Shown piece after piece: positions 55,325 to 64,000 of a DNA stretch of 64,000 nt. Origin of the DNA: Clostridium thailandense (lineage in GTDB: Bacteria; Bacillota; Clostridia; Clostridiales; Clostridiaceae). Under the pieces are notes generated by a model that searched no databases, had not been told where the DNA came from, and was given only the letters and a program-made list of their open reading frames with translations. How positions within the stretch are numbered: position 1 is the first letter of the stretch; each line of letters opens with the position of its first letter. The DNA lies in the NCBI RefSeq assembly GCF_019207025.1, contig NZ_JAEEGC010000106.1, positions 1-64,000 of the forward strand, in the 5' to 3' direction. A program made the translations under genes and the position numbers.

Positions 55325-56536
55325 ATGTATATAAAAACCTTAACAGTATCTGCACTGAATAATTATATAAAAAAGGTAATAGATAATGACTTTATATTAT
55401 CAAATTCTAGTGTAAAAGGGGAAATATCTAATTTTAAACTTCATAGTAGTGGACATATGTATTTCTCACTTAAAGATGAAATGTGTAAGATGAACTGTAT
55501 AATGTTTAGAAGTGCTGCGAAAAATTTAACCTTTATTCCGGAAAATGGAATGAAGGTTGTGATTAAAGGAAGAGTTTCCGTTTACGAGAAAGAAGGAACT
55601 TATCAGTTTTATTGTGATACTATTGAACCAGATGGAATAGGGGAGTTATATTTAGCTTTTGAAAAACTGAAAAATAAATTACAAAATCAAGGATTATTTG
55701 ATGAAGAATATAAAAAGCCTATACCAAGGTATGCTAAAAAAGTCGGAATAATAACCTCTCCGACTGGGGCAGCGATTAGAGACATAATAAATGTTACAAG
55801 ACGAAGAAATAAAAGCATGGAACTTCTAATATATCCTGCATTAGTTCAGGGAGTTAACGCTAGTAAAGATATAATAAAAGGAATAGAAACTTTAAATGAT
55901 ATAGAAGATGTAGACCTAATAATATTGGCTAGAGGTGGAGGTTCTATAGAAGAACTTTGGTCTTTTAATGATGAAGATTTGGCCTATTCTGTATTTAAGT
56001 CAAAAAAACCAATAATTACTGGAGTTGGGCATGAAATTGACTATACAATTGTGGATTTTGTTAGTGATAGAAGAGCCCCAACTCCGTCATCAGCAGCAGA
56101 ACTTGCCGTTTTTAATTTAGAAGAAGTACAAAATAAAATTTTATCTTATAAGAGCATTTTGAATACTGATATTCAAATGAATTTAAATAATAGAAAAAGT
56201 AAACTGGAATTATTAAAGAAAAATATAAATTCTCTTAATCCATCAATATATATTGTAAATGAATATAATAATATTGATCGAATGAAGGAATTAATAAAAA
56301 TAAAAATAAATACTAAGCTAAATAAAGAAAAAGAGACTTTGGGAAAAATAAATGCATTACTTTCTGCTCATAATCCACTAAATATCTTAAATAAAGGTTA
56401 TTCTATAGTGGAAGATGAAAATAAAAATTTAGTTAGCACAATTCTAAGACTTAAAGAATTAGAAAAAGTAAAAGTTATATTAAAAGATGGCAGTGCTTTT
56501 TTAAATTTTACCATTGAAGGAGAGAATAAATCCTAG
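55325..56536 (+). CDS. xseA: Exodeoxyribonuclease VII large subunit
   Basis: Catalytic subunit of ExoVII, which degrades single-stranded DNA. 403 residues: N-terminal OB fold ([44 protein letters not shown]), then the catalytic domain with [15 protein letters not shown] (~145), [20 protein letters not shown] (~203) and [32 protein letters not shown] (~232). C-terminal coiled coil. It partners with xseB, 25 bases downstream. Confidence 0.97.
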   Translation: MYIKTLTVSALNNYIKKVIDNDFILSNSSVKGEISNFKLHSSGHMYFSLKDEMCKMNCIMFRSAAKNLTFIPENGMKVVIKGRVSVYEKEGTYQFYCDTIEPDGIGELYLAFEKLKNKLQNQGLFDEEYKKPIPRYAKKVGIITSPTGAAIRDIINVTRRRNKSMELLIYPALVQGVNASKDIIKGIETLNDIEDVDLIILARGGGSIEELWSFNDEDLAYSVFKSKKPIITGVGHEIDYTIVDFVSDRRAPTPSSAAELAVFNLEEVQNKILSYKSILNTDIQMNLNNRKSKLELLKKNINSLNPSIYIVNEYNNIDRMKELIKIKINTKLNKEKETLGKINALLSAHNPLNILNKGYSIVEDENKNLVSTILRLKELEKVKVILKDGSAFLNFTIEGENKS

Positions 56537-56561
56537 ATTGTGGCATTAAAGGAGTGAGTCT

Positions 56562-56777
56562 ATGCCTAGAAGAAGTGAATCCTATGAAACTATGATGGAA
56601 AAGCTTGAGGATATAGTAAACAAAATGGATAGCAAAGAACTATCTCTGGATGAAAGCTTAAAAAAGTATGAAGAGGGGATAAAACTTTGTAATAAATTAT
56701 ATAAAGTTCTAAATGAAGCAGAAGGAAAAATAAAGCTGCTTACTGAAAGTGGAGAAAAAGATTTTCAAGAAGAGTAG
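56562..56777 (+). CDS. xseB: Exodeoxyribonuclease VII small subunit
   Basis: 71-residue helical partner of XseA. ESYETMMEKLEDIVNKMDSKELSLDESLKKYEEGIKL is the family signature. AAAGGAG start site. Confidence 0.95.
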   Translation: MPRRSESYETMMEKLEDIVNKMDSKELSLDESLKKYEEGIKLCNKLYKVLNEAEGKIKLLTESGEKDFQEE

Positions 56778-56809
56778 GCAGGGTTTTATAAAGAGACCAT
56801 GCCTTTTTA
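56775..56809 (+). terminator. Possible terminator overlapping the xseB stop
   Basis: AGGCA-GG (56776-56782) pairs with CC-A-TGCCT (56797-56804), followed by TTTTATTT. A second small hairpin, CCAAATC-TGT-GATTTGG, follows at 56824-56840 ahead of ispA. Since ispA continues the conserved order, termination may be partial. Confidence 0.5.
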
Positions 56810-56926
56810 TTTAAGCAGATATCCCAAATCTGTGATTTGGAGATAGTCGCTTACTCATCTGACGTAAGGAAGAGGAGTTAAATATAAGCCATATTATTAA
56901 TACTAGAGCGAATGGAGATGTATGAT

Positions 56927-57814
56927 GTGGGTATGAAGGATGAGATTACTATTGAAAAATTGAAAAAGGAGATAGAAAGCTGGATCTCAGAATATTTTAA
57001 AGGAAAAGGTTCCTATAATAAAAGAGTTTATGAAGCTATAATTTATAGTTTAGATGCAGGTGGAAAAAGAATTAGACCATTATTATTTTTATTAACATAT
57101 ATGTTGAAGAATGATGATTATAAGTCTGTTCTTCCAATAGCAGCTGCAATAGAGATGATTCATACTTATTCCTTAATTCATGATGACTTGCCTTGTATGG
57201 ATAATGATGATTTAAGAAGAGGTAAGCCTACGAATCATAAAGTCTTCGGCGAAGCAATTGCAGTTTTAGCAGGGGACGGATTACTAAATGAGGCAATGAA
57301 TATTATGTTTAAATATTGTATTGACAGTGATAAAAATTCTATAAGAGCCTGCAGTGTGATTTCAGAGAGTGCTGGAGTAGAGGGAATGGTTGGAGGCCAA
57401 ACAGTAGATATATTGAGCGAAAATAAAAAAATTCTAATAGACCAATTATATTATATGCATAGTAAAAAGACAGGAGCGTTAATAAATGCATCTATAGTTG
57501 CTGGTGCAATACTTGGAAATGCTTCGGAAAGTGACATGAATAATCTAGATTATTATGGACAAAAATTAGGTCTAGCTTTTCAGATAAAGGATGATATATT
57601 AGACATAGTGGGAGATACAAAAGTTTTAGGTAAAAAGGCCAAGAGCGATTTGGATAATCATAAAACCACATTTATAACTACATATGGGTTAAATAAATGT
57701 ATGGAGATGTGTAATTCATTAACTGGTGAATGTATAGAAGTGTTAGATAAAGTTAAGGGGGATACTTCTAAATTAAAAGAATTAACTTTATTTTTACTTA
57801 ATAGAGAAAAATAA
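56927..57814 (+). CDS. ispA: Polyprenyl synthase, farnesyl (geranyl) diphosphate synthase
   Basis: Condenses DMAPP/GPP with IPP to short-chain prenyl diphosphates. About 295 residues. The first aspartate-rich motif is HDDLPCMDNDDLRRGKPT (~90), the second is QIKDDILDIVGD (~222), and GGKRIRPLLFLL is near 45. Start uncertain: GTG 56927 is nine bases after GGAG, while ATG 56912, 56918 and 56933 are also in frame. It sits before dxs, which supplies its isoprenoid precursors. Confidence 0.95.
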   Translation: MGMKDEITIEKLKKEIESWISEYFKGKGSYNKRVYEAIIYSLDAGGKRIRPLLFLLTYMLKNDDYKSVLPIAAAIEMIHTYSLIHDDLPCMDNDDLRRGKPTNHKVFGEAIAVLAGDGLLNEAMNIMFKYCIDSDKNSIRACSVISESAGVEGMVGGQTVDILSENKKILIDQLYYMHSKKTGALINASIVAGAILGNASESDMNNLDYYGQKLGLAFQIKDDILDIVGDTKVLGKKAKSDLDNHKTTFITTYGLNKCMEMCNSLTGECIEVLDKVKGDTSKLKELTLFLLNREK

Positions 57815-57846
57815 AATTGTACAGGTATTTTCCTATTATCTAATAT

Positions 57847-57885
57847 GCTACTAAAAAAAGTTAATATATTTAGTAGCTTTTCTTA
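57847..57885 (+). terminator. Rho-independent terminator after ispA
   Basis: GCTACTAAA (57847-57855) pairs perfectly with TTTAGTAGC (57869-57877), followed by TTTTCTTAT. Confidence 0.8.
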
Positions 57886-57968
57886 TATTAGTTTTTATTA
57901 TTAAGGAAAGTAATGATATACTGTTTAGGGTAAATAAAATAATATATTTTTAAAAAGGATAGATGAAA

Positions 57969-59831
57969 ATGTCTAATTTATTGGAAAATTATAAAGATAT
58001 TAACGATATAAAAACCATGTCATTAGAGCAGCAAAGAAGGCTTGCATTAGAAATAAGAAGGTTTTTAATAGATAAAGTTTCAAAGACAGGAGGACATTTG
58101 TCTTCAAATTTGGGAGTAGTAGAGTTAACACTCAGCATATTTAAGGTATTTAACCTGAATAAAGATAAACTTGTATGGGATGTGGGACATCAGGCTTATG
58201 TGCACAAAATACTTACAGGAAGAAAAGATAAATTTGATACTTTAAGGCAATTTGGAGGAATAAGTGGATTTCCTAAACGAAGTGAAAGTATATATGATTT
58301 CTTTGAAACTGGACACAGCAGCACATCAATTTCGGCTGCTCTTGGAATGGCAAGAGCAAGAGATTTAAGAAATGAAAATTATGATGTTGTTGCAGTAATA
58401 GGAGATGGAGCATTAACTGGTGGTATGGCTCTTGAAGCTTTGAATGATGTGGGGTATAGAAAAACTAAGTTGATAATTATTTTAAATGATAACCAGATGT
58501 CTATAGGAAAGAATGTAGGAGGAGTATCCAGATACTTAAGTAAATTGAGGATGGACCCTAAATACAATAAGTTAAAAAAAGAGGTTGAAAATGCTTTGAA
58601 AAAGATACCTAATATAGGTAATGGTATGGCTAGGTATCTTGATAAGCTAAAAAAGGGAATAAAGCAGATGATAGTTCCAGGGATGTTTTTTGAAGATATG
58701 GGCATAAAATATTTAGGTCCTATTGACGGACATGATATGAAAAATTTAACGGAGGTTTTGTCTAAAGCAAAAGACATAAAAGGACCAGTTATTATACATG
58801 TTATAACGAAAAAAGGAAAAGGTTATCAATTTGCTGAGAATAATCCGGGTAAATTTCATGGCATAGGACCTTTTCATTGTGATAGCGGAGAGCTATGCTT
58901 TACTTCCTGTGATTCATATTCGAAAGCTTTTGGTGAAGAAATGGTGGAACTTGCATCTAAAAATAAAAATATTGTAGCAGTAACAGCGGCAATGAGAGAT
59001 GGAACTGGTCTTAAAATGTTTTCGGAAAGGTTTCCAGATAGATTCTTTGATGTTGGAATTGCAGAACAGCATGCTGTAACTTTATCCGCTGGTATGGCAA
59101 AAGAAGGATTAAAACCAGTATTTGCCGTATATTCTACATTTTTACAAAGAGCCTATGATCAAATTTTACATGATGTTTGCATCCAGAAGTTACCTATTAT
59201 TATTGCTATTGACAGAGCTGGTATAGTAGGAGATGATGGGGAAACACATCAAGGTGTATTTGACTTATCATATTTGACACATATGCCTAATATGACTGTT
59301 ATGTCTCCTAAAAATATACCTGAACTTAGGTATATGCTTAAATGGGCAATTAACCAAAATTGCCCTATAGCTTTGAGATATCCAAGAGGAGGCGATAATT
59401 GTAGTATATTGATGGAACCTTTGAAAGATTTTAAATTTGGAATATGGGAAAGAATATATGATAAAGGAGATATTGCCTTGATTGCTCAGGGTAAAATGGT
59501 TCAACACGCAATGGCAGTAAGAGAAAAGCTATTAGCTTCAGGAGTGGAGATAAGAGTTATAAATGCATGTTTTATAAAACCTATTGACAAGGAATTGATT
59601 AAAGACTTAGTAGATAAAGATGTTAAAATTGTTACTATTGAAGATAATATGGTACATGGAGGATTAGGTACCAGTGTGCTTGAGTATGTAAATATTTTAA
59701 ACAAAAAGATAAAGGTTTTAAATTTAGGGTTTAAGGATGAATTTATCCCTCATGGAAAAACTGATATATTATATAAATTATATGAATTAGATGTTGATGG
59801 AATCATAAAAAATATACTGAAAATAGTATGA
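57969..59831 (+). CDS. dxs: 1-deoxy-D-xylulose-5-phosphate synthase
   Basis: First enzyme of the MEP isoprenoid pathway: pyruvate plus glyceraldehyde-3-phosphate. Thiamine-diphosphate enzyme of 620 residues. [14 protein letters not shown] and [16 protein letters not shown] come early, then the TPP motif [15 protein letters not shown] (~143), [36 protein letters not shown] (~360) and IALRYPRGG. Start ATG 57969, nine bases after AAAGGA; ATG 57963 is too close to that site. Confidence 0.97.
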   Translation: MSNLLENYKDINDIKTMSLEQQRRLALEIRRFLIDKVSKTGGHLSSNLGVVELTLSIFKVFNLNKDKLVWDVGHQAYVHKILTGRKDKFDTLRQFGGISGFPKRSESIYDFFETGHSSTSISAALGMARARDLRNENYDVVAVIGDGALTGGMALEALNDVGYRKTKLIIILNDNQMSIGKNVGGVSRYLSKLRMDPKYNKLKKEVENALKKIPNIGNGMARYLDKLKKGIKQMIVPGMFFEDMGIKYLGPIDGHDMKNLTEVLSKAKDIKGPVIIHVITKKGKGYQFAENNPGKFHGIGPFHCDSGELCFTSCDSYSKAFGEEMVELASKNKNIVAVTAAMRDGTGLKMFSERFPDRFFDVGIAEQHAVTLSAGMAKEGLKPVFAVYSTFLQRAYDQILHDVCIQKLPIIIAIDRAGIVGDDGETHQGVFDLSYLTHMPNMTVMSPKNIPELRYMLKWAINQNCPIALRYPRGGDNCSILMEPLKDFKFGIWERIYDKGDIALIAQGKMVQHAMAVREKLLASGVEIRVINACFIKPIDKELIKDLVDKDVKIVTIEDNMVHGGLGTSVLEYVNILNKKIKVLNLGFKDEFIPHGKTDILYKLYELDVDGIIKNILKIV

Positions 59832-59932
59832 TGAAGAGTATTTTAATGATAAAATAGAGTAAAAAACATATTATTAATTAAAATTTGAAGTTAAAATGAA
59901 TAACTATGATATAATTTAAAAAGGAGTTTGTT

Positions 59933-60757
59933 ATGTCAGATATTAAAGAAAGACTAGATGTATTATTGGTGGAAAAAGGAATTTTTCAATCTAGAGAAAG
60001 AGCAAAAGCTAGTATAATGGCTGGTGAAATATTTGTTGATGGTCAAAGAGTAGATAAGTGTGGCGAAAAAGTAAAAAAAAGTTCTAGCATTGAATTTAAA
60101 GGGGAACAATTACCTTTTGTAAGCCGTGGAGGACTAAAATTACAAAAAGCTGTCAAAAATTTCAATATAGATTTAAATGAAAAAATTTGTCTTGATATTG
60201 GAGCATCAACAGGAGGATTTACAGATTGTATGCTTCAAAATAGCGCAAAAAAAGTCTATTCTATAGATGTAGGATATGGTCAATTTGCGTGGAAGCTTAG
60301 AATTGATCCAAGAGTAGTATGTATGGAAAGAACTAATATACGATATGTAAATATAGATGATATTGGAGAGTATAGTGATTTTGCAAGCATAGACGTTTCG
60401 TTTATATCACTTAAAAAAGTAGTGCCTGCTGTTTTAAACTTACTCAATGACAATGGTCGTATTATGGCACTTATAAAACCTCAATTTGAAGCTGGAAGGG
60501 AAAAAGTAGGGAAAAAAGGTGTTGTAAGAGAGAAATCAACTCATGAAGAAGTAGTATCAAATATTATTAATTTTATTACTGAGTGTAATTGTGAGATAAT
60601 TGGATTAGATTATTCACCTATAAAAGGTCCTGAAGGAAATATAGAGTATTTAGTTTATTTTACAAAGGAAAGAGATTCTTATGAAAAGTTTAGTTATGAT
60701 GAGATAACAAGAGTAGTAGATTTAGCACACAGCGGGCTTAATAGGGAGGCGCTATGA
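59933..60757 (+). CDS. tlyA: TlyA-family rRNA 2'-O-methyltransferase
   Basis: 274 residues: N-terminal S4 domain (ERLDVLLVEKGIFQSRERAKASIMAG), then an FtsJ-like methyltransferase with DIGASTGGFTDCML (~88), VDVGYGQFAWKLR (~108) and SIDVSFISLKKVVP (~150). TlyA methylates C1409 of 16S and C1920 of 23S rRNA in other bacteria. AAGGAG start site. Its end overlaps nadK by four bases (ATGA). Confidence 0.94.
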   Translation: MSDIKERLDVLLVEKGIFQSRERAKASIMAGEIFVDGQRVDKCGEKVKKSSSIEFKGEQLPFVSRGGLKLQKAVKNFNIDLNEKICLDIGASTGGFTDCMLQNSAKKVYSIDVGYGQFAWKLRIDPRVVCMERTNIRYVNIDDIGEYSDFASIDVSFISLKKVVPAVLNLLNDNGRIMALIKPQFEAGREKVGKKGVVREKSTHEEVVSNIINFITECNCEIIGLDYSPIKGPEGNIEYLVYFTKERDSYEKFSYDEITRVVDLAHSGLNREAL

Positions 60758-61626
60758 GGACTATAGGAATTAATGTAAATACAGCAAAGAATAACAATAA
60801 AGAGATGTTAGATTATATTGTGAAAACTATTCAGAATGAAGAATCAAATATAGATATTAAGATATATAAAGATGGTAATGGACTTACTTCAAGCGAAGGT
60901 GCTGGCTTGGAGGCTATTATTGTACTGGGTGGAGATGGAACTATATTAAGTACTACAAAACATGTTTATAAAAATACCGTGCCTATTTTAGGTATAAATA
61001 TTGGACACTTAGGATTTTTAACGCAGGTAGAAAATTTAGATGTAGAGATCGCGATTAGAAATTTATTACAAAGGAAATATGATATTGAAGAAAGAGATAT
61101 GATTCAATGTAGTTATAAATGTAATGGTGAGACTAAGGTGTCTCATGGATTAAATGATATAGTAATGCATAAAGGTATTAGAGCAAGAATACAGAAGTAC
61201 GAAGTATTTGTAAATGATAAGCTATATAACACTTTTAATGCAGATGGAGTTCTTGTATGTACTGCGACAGGATCTACTGCTTATAATCTATCTGCTGGTG
61301 GGCCAATAATACATCCAGAACTTGATATATTGGCTTTAACTCCAATGTATGCGCAGTCGCTTGCTGCTAGGACAATCGTTTTAAGTGGGAAAAATGATAT
61401 TTCTGTAAATGTAAAGGGAAATATTGATAATATATTTTTATCAGTAGATGGACAGGATTGGATTAAAACTGATAATGCAACGAAGATAGATATATGTAAA
61501 TCTCATTACAAGTGCAGGCTTATAAGATTCGGAGAAAATGATTATTTTAGTACCTTACGAAAAAAGATTATTTATAAAGCAAAGGAATGTGAAGGTGAAC
61601 AATATGAAGGTAACAAGACATGCTAA
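60754..61626 (+). CDS. nadK: NAD kinase
   Basis: Phosphorylates NAD to NADP. 290 residues with the catalytic GGDGTILSTTK motif (~65), LGINIGHLGFLTQ, and the NAD-binding FNADGVLVCTATGSTAYNLSAGGPIIHP (~165-190). Overlaps tlyA at the start (good AGGGAGG) and argR at the end by 23 bases, so the three are tightly coupled. Confidence 0.97.
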   Translation: MRTIGINVNTAKNNNKEMLDYIVKTIQNEESNIDIKIYKDGNGLTSSEGAGLEAIIVLGGDGTILSTTKHVYKNTVPILGINIGHLGFLTQVENLDVEIAIRNLLQRKYDIEERDMIQCSYKCNGETKVSHGLNDIVMHKGIRARIQKYEVFVNDKLYNTFNADGVLVCTATGSTAYNLSAGGPIIHPELDILALTPMYAQSLAARTIVLSGKNDISVNVKGNIDNIFLSVDGQDWIKTDNATKIDICKSHYKCRLIRFGENDYFSTLRKKIIYKAKECEGEQYEGNKTC

Positions 61627-62056
61627 AATATTAGAAATAATAAATTCAAAGGATATAGAAACACAAGAAGAACTCGCAGAAGAACTTAGAAATAGTGGAA
61701 TGAATGTTACACAAGCAACTGTCTCTAGAGACATAAAAGAACTAAAGCTTATAAAAGTATTAGCCGATAGTGGAAAATATAAGTATGCAACTATACTTCA
61801 TACTGAAAGTTTTCTATCAAATAAGCTTGTAAATATATTTGCTCAAACAGTAGTAGGTATTGAACATGTTAATAATTTTATAATTGTAAAAACATTATCA
61901 GGATCAGCATCTGCAGCTGCAGAAGCTATAGATTCTTTGAATTTTGAAGGAATAGCAGGAACTATTGCTGGTGATAATACAATTTTTATAATGGTTAGAG
62001 ATGAAGCACAAGCACAAGTCATAATTCAAAGAATGAAAAAAATGATTTCACAATAG
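61604..62056 (+). CDS. argR: Arginine repressor ArgR/AhrC
   Basis: Arginine-responsive regulator of arginine synthesis and catabolism genes. 150 residues: winged-helix DNA-binding domain (TRHAKILEIINSKDIETQEELAEEL, ATVSRDIKELKLIKV), then the hexamerisation and arginine-binding domain (VVGIEHVNNFIIVKTLSGSASAAAEAIDSL, GTIAGDNTIFIM). Start ATG 61604 after GAAGGTG, inside the end of nadK; the frame reaches 61538 without a ribosome site. No ARG box was found in the window. Confidence 0.96.
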   Translation: MKVTRHAKILEIINSKDIETQEELAEELRNSGMNVTQATVSRDIKELKLIKVLADSGKYKYATILHTESFLSNKLVNIFAQTVVGIEHVNNFIIVKTLSGSASAAAEAIDSLNFEGIAGTIAGDNTIFIMVRDEAQAQVIIQRMKKMISQ

Positions 62057-62070
62057 GAGGCTCTTATTAT

Positions 62071-63768
62071 ATGCTTCTCCAATTAAATATAAGAAATTTT
62101 GCATTAATAGAAAGTTTGACTATTTCCTTTGAAAAAGGTTTTAATGTACTTTCAGGTGAAACAGGAGCTGGTAAATCAATACTTATTGATGCCATAAATT
62201 ATGTATTAGGAAGCAAGTTTAGTAAGGATTTAATTAGGACTGGAGAAAATAAGACTTTTGTTGAGGCCATATTTTCTTTAGAAAACTCAAGGACAATTGA
62301 AATTTTAAAAGAACAAGACATTGAATGTGATGATTTAGTTATAATAAGTAGAGAAACTTTCCAATCTGGTAAAAGTATAGCTAAAGTTAATGGAAAATCA
62401 ATTTTAGTATCTGTACTTAAGATAATAAGTAGTACACTGCTTGATATCCATGGACAACATGAGAATCAAAATTTATTGTCCAGTGAAAATCATATTCATT
62501 ATTTAGATTATTATGGAGAAGAAATCTTAAAAGTTTTGTTAGATACGTATCGAGAAAAATATTATAGACTAAGTGACATTGAAAATAAGATTTGCGATCT
62601 TTTGGGAAAAGATGGAGAAAAAGAAAAACTTATTGATTTCTTTAAATATCAAATAGATGAAATAAGTTCTGCAAACTTAAAAGAAAACGAAGAGCAGGAT
62701 TTGGAAGAAAAGTATAAAATACTTTCCAATGCTGAAAAGATAAATAACACATTGAATAGCTGTTATAAACATCTTCATTCTGGAGATGAAAATGTTTTAT
62801 CAATATATGATGGATTAGCAACTGTTATAAGAGAAATATCAGCTTTAGAAGAGGCTTTTCCTAGGGTTAAGGAAATAAAAAGTTCTTTAGAAGAGGCATA
62901 CTATAATATAGAAGGTAGTATAGATCAGATTAGAAGTATAAAAGAAAATGTGTATTATGATGAAAAAGAACTGGAATATATAAATAGCAGGATATTTCAA
63001 ATTAATTCTTACAAAAAAAAGTATGGTAAGACTATAAAAAATATTCTTGAATATAGGGACAAAATAAAACTTCAATATGAAGAAATGATAAATAGTAATC
63101 AAATAGTGGAAAAACTAAAAAAAGAAAAATTTAAATTAATAGAAGAATTGAGAATCGAAGGAGAAAAAATTCACGAAGAAAGATGTAGGATTGCTGAAAA
63201 ATTAGAAGTCAAAATTAAAAATGAATTAAACTTTGTAGGACTTGAAAAAAGTATATTTAAAGTAGGTGTAGATTTAGAGGATAAATTTACTTTAAATGGT
63301 TTAGATAAAGTTCAGTTTTGTATATCTACGAATCCTGGAGAACCTTTAAAGTCTTTGGAAAAGGTAGTGTCAGGAGGAGAGTTATCTAGAATAATGTTAG
63401 CATTAAAAACAGTATTTGTAGATAAGGATCAAATTCCATCTGTAATATTTGATGAAATAGATACAGGAATAAGTGGAAGAATAGCTCAGTGTGTAGCAGA
63501 GAAAATGTATACTATATCTAAAAATCATCAGGTATTTTGTGTCACACATTTACCACAAATTGCATGTATATCAGATATGCATTATTGGGTATCAAAAGAG
63601 GTCAAAGATAACAAGACCTATACAAAAGTAAGAAAGATGGACGAAAAGGAAAAAGAATATGAAATAGCAAGGATGATAGGTGGTTCTGAGGTTACAAAGT
63701 TAACATTAGAACATGCAAAGGAACTTATAGAGTTAGCAAATTCAAAAAAAAATGGAATTAAGGTATAA
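62071..63768 (+). CDS. recN: DNA repair protein RecN
   Basis: SMC-like ATPase acting early at double-strand breaks. 565 residues: Walker A GETGAGKSILIDAINYVLG (~30), Q-loop DIHGQHENQNLL (~130), central coiled coil (~160-380), signature VVSGGELSRIMLALK (~432), Walker B VIFDEIDTGISGRIAQ (~458) and the H-loop CVTHLPQIA. Start TAGGAGG. It ends the tlyA-nadK-argR-recN string, followed by a terminator. Confidence 0.97.
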   Translation: MLLQLNIRNFALIESLTISFEKGFNVLSGETGAGKSILIDAINYVLGSKFSKDLIRTGENKTFVEAIFSLENSRTIEILKEQDIECDDLVIISRETFQSGKSIAKVNGKSILVSVLKIISSTLLDIHGQHENQNLLSSENHIHYLDYYGEEILKVLLDTYREKYYRLSDIENKICDLLGKDGEKEKLIDFFKYQIDEISSANLKENEEQDLEEKYKILSNAEKINNTLNSCYKHLHSGDENVLSIYDGLATVIREISALEEAFPRVKEIKSSLEEAYYNIEGSIDQIRSIKENVYYDEKELEYINSRIFQINSYKKKYGKTIKNILEYRDKIKLQYEEMINSNQIVEKLKKEKFKLIEELRIEGEKIHEERCRIAEKLEVKIKNELNFVGLEKSIFKVGVDLEDKFTLNGLDKVQFCISTNPGEPLKSLEKVVSGGELSRIMLALKTVFVDKDQIPSVIFDEIDTGISGRIAQCVAEKMYTISKNHQVFCVTHLPQIACISDMHYWVSKEVKDNKTYTKVRKMDEKEKEYEIARMIGGSEVTKLTLEHAKELIELANSKKNGIKV

Positions 63769-63770
63769 GG

Positions 63771-63806
63771 TTAAAAAAAGATTGCAAATTTTGCAGTCTT
63801 TTTTTA
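63771..63806 (+). terminator. Rho-independent terminator after recN
   Basis: AAAAGATTGCAAA pairs with TTTTGCAGTCTTTT with one G-U pair, followed by a run of T. Confidence 0.9.
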
Positions 63807-63985
63807 TTTTTATCGTTCATAAAATTGTATTCTTTTGGAAAAAATAAGATTAAGTTGTTTTAAAATTTAATTTTTAAGCAAAAAATTAGTTTTAAAAACA
63901 AAGTATTAACTTTAATTGAAAGTATATAGTAGCATAATAAAAATATTAAAAGGGCAACTTAAAAATATAAAAATGCCAAAGAAAC

Positions 63986-64000
63986 AGGAGGTAAAAGCAT
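63986..64000 (+). promoter_or_regulatory. Ribosome binding site and start of a gene that runs off the window
   Basis: AGGAGGT (63986-63992), then six bases and AT at the last two positions, which would be ATG if the next base is G. The gene order recN-spoIVB is conserved in Firmicutes, so spoIVB is the likely product, but no coding sequence is visible. The preceding 180 bases are AT-rich and I find no clear sigma-F or sigma-G promoter. Confidence 0.55.

Noticed and set aside
59910-59915. TATAAT with extended TG before tlyA
   Set aside because: It lies only 23 bases before the start codon, so transcription would begin within the ribosome site; no good -35 at 17 bases.
63807-63985. Sporulation-type promoter for the gene after recN
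   Set aside because: GTATA-like boxes occur but no matching -10 with GG at the right distance; not supportable.

Overview
This is AT-rich DNA from a spore-forming, anaerobic Firmicute, most likely Clostridium sensu stricto; the species cannot be fixed from the sequence. The evidence is a complete spoIIIAA-AH operon, an spoVD-type PBP in the division cluster, a YteA-type C4 protein, a clostridial CBS-type family II pyrophosphatase and a CD1247-like zinc-ribbon protein. The DNPR motif in MurE together with dapF indicates meso-DAP peptidoglycan. The chromosome is densely packed with mostly plus-strand housekeeping genes. I see no phage, CRISPR array, rRNA, tRNA or intact transposase.

Layout. 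0-10 kb: CBS-pyrophosphatase (minus), P-type Ca2+ ATPase, a small unknown gene (minus), a Lon-like protease with a decayed ATPase core, and ychF (minus). 10-26 kb: the division and cell-wall cluster mraZ-rsmH-ftsL-spoVD-murE-murF-mraY-ftsW-divIB-DUF881-sbp-DUF881, then yggS-sepF-yggT-ylmH-divIVA. 26-30 kb: mtnN, DAHP synthase, yteA-like, lspA-rluD. 30-32 kb: pyrR and uraA, each with its own PyrR-binding RNA hairpin. 32-37 kb: spore-type amidase, exonuclease III, a THUMP methyltransferase, rqcH (minus). 37-46 kb: dapF plus a beta-propeller-like lipoprotein, then a compact type IV pilus / type II secretion / ComG-like operon (ATPase, platform protein, major pilin, four minor pilins, PilM/N/O-like proteins). 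46-54.6 kb: aminopeptidase P, efp, CD1247-like, the spoIIIA operon, Asp23. 54.7-64 kb: nusB-xseA-xseB-ispA-dxs-tlyA-nadK-argR-recN, ending at the ribosome binding site of the next gene, probably spoIVB by conserved order.

The most unusual feature is a family of transposase-less palindromic elements (about 150-270 bp, MITE-like). They share terminal inverted repeats with the core GACACTTAACTTAT, and the larger ones fold into one long hairpin. Three large copies (1969-2238, 28188-28455, 36957-37219), one short copy cut by the window edge (1-156) and several decayed pieces lie only between genes. One sits in the probable 5' leader of rqcH, and one remnant appears to supply the -35 of the mtnN promoter.

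Other points of interest are a three-unit MraZ box ahead of mraZ, a hairpin between the Shine-Dalgarno and the start codon of mraY, a double hairpin between spoIIIAC and spoIIIAD, minor-pilin genes that overlap and lack good ATG starts, and an unannotated 48-codon histidine-rich small ORF next to a repeat remnant.
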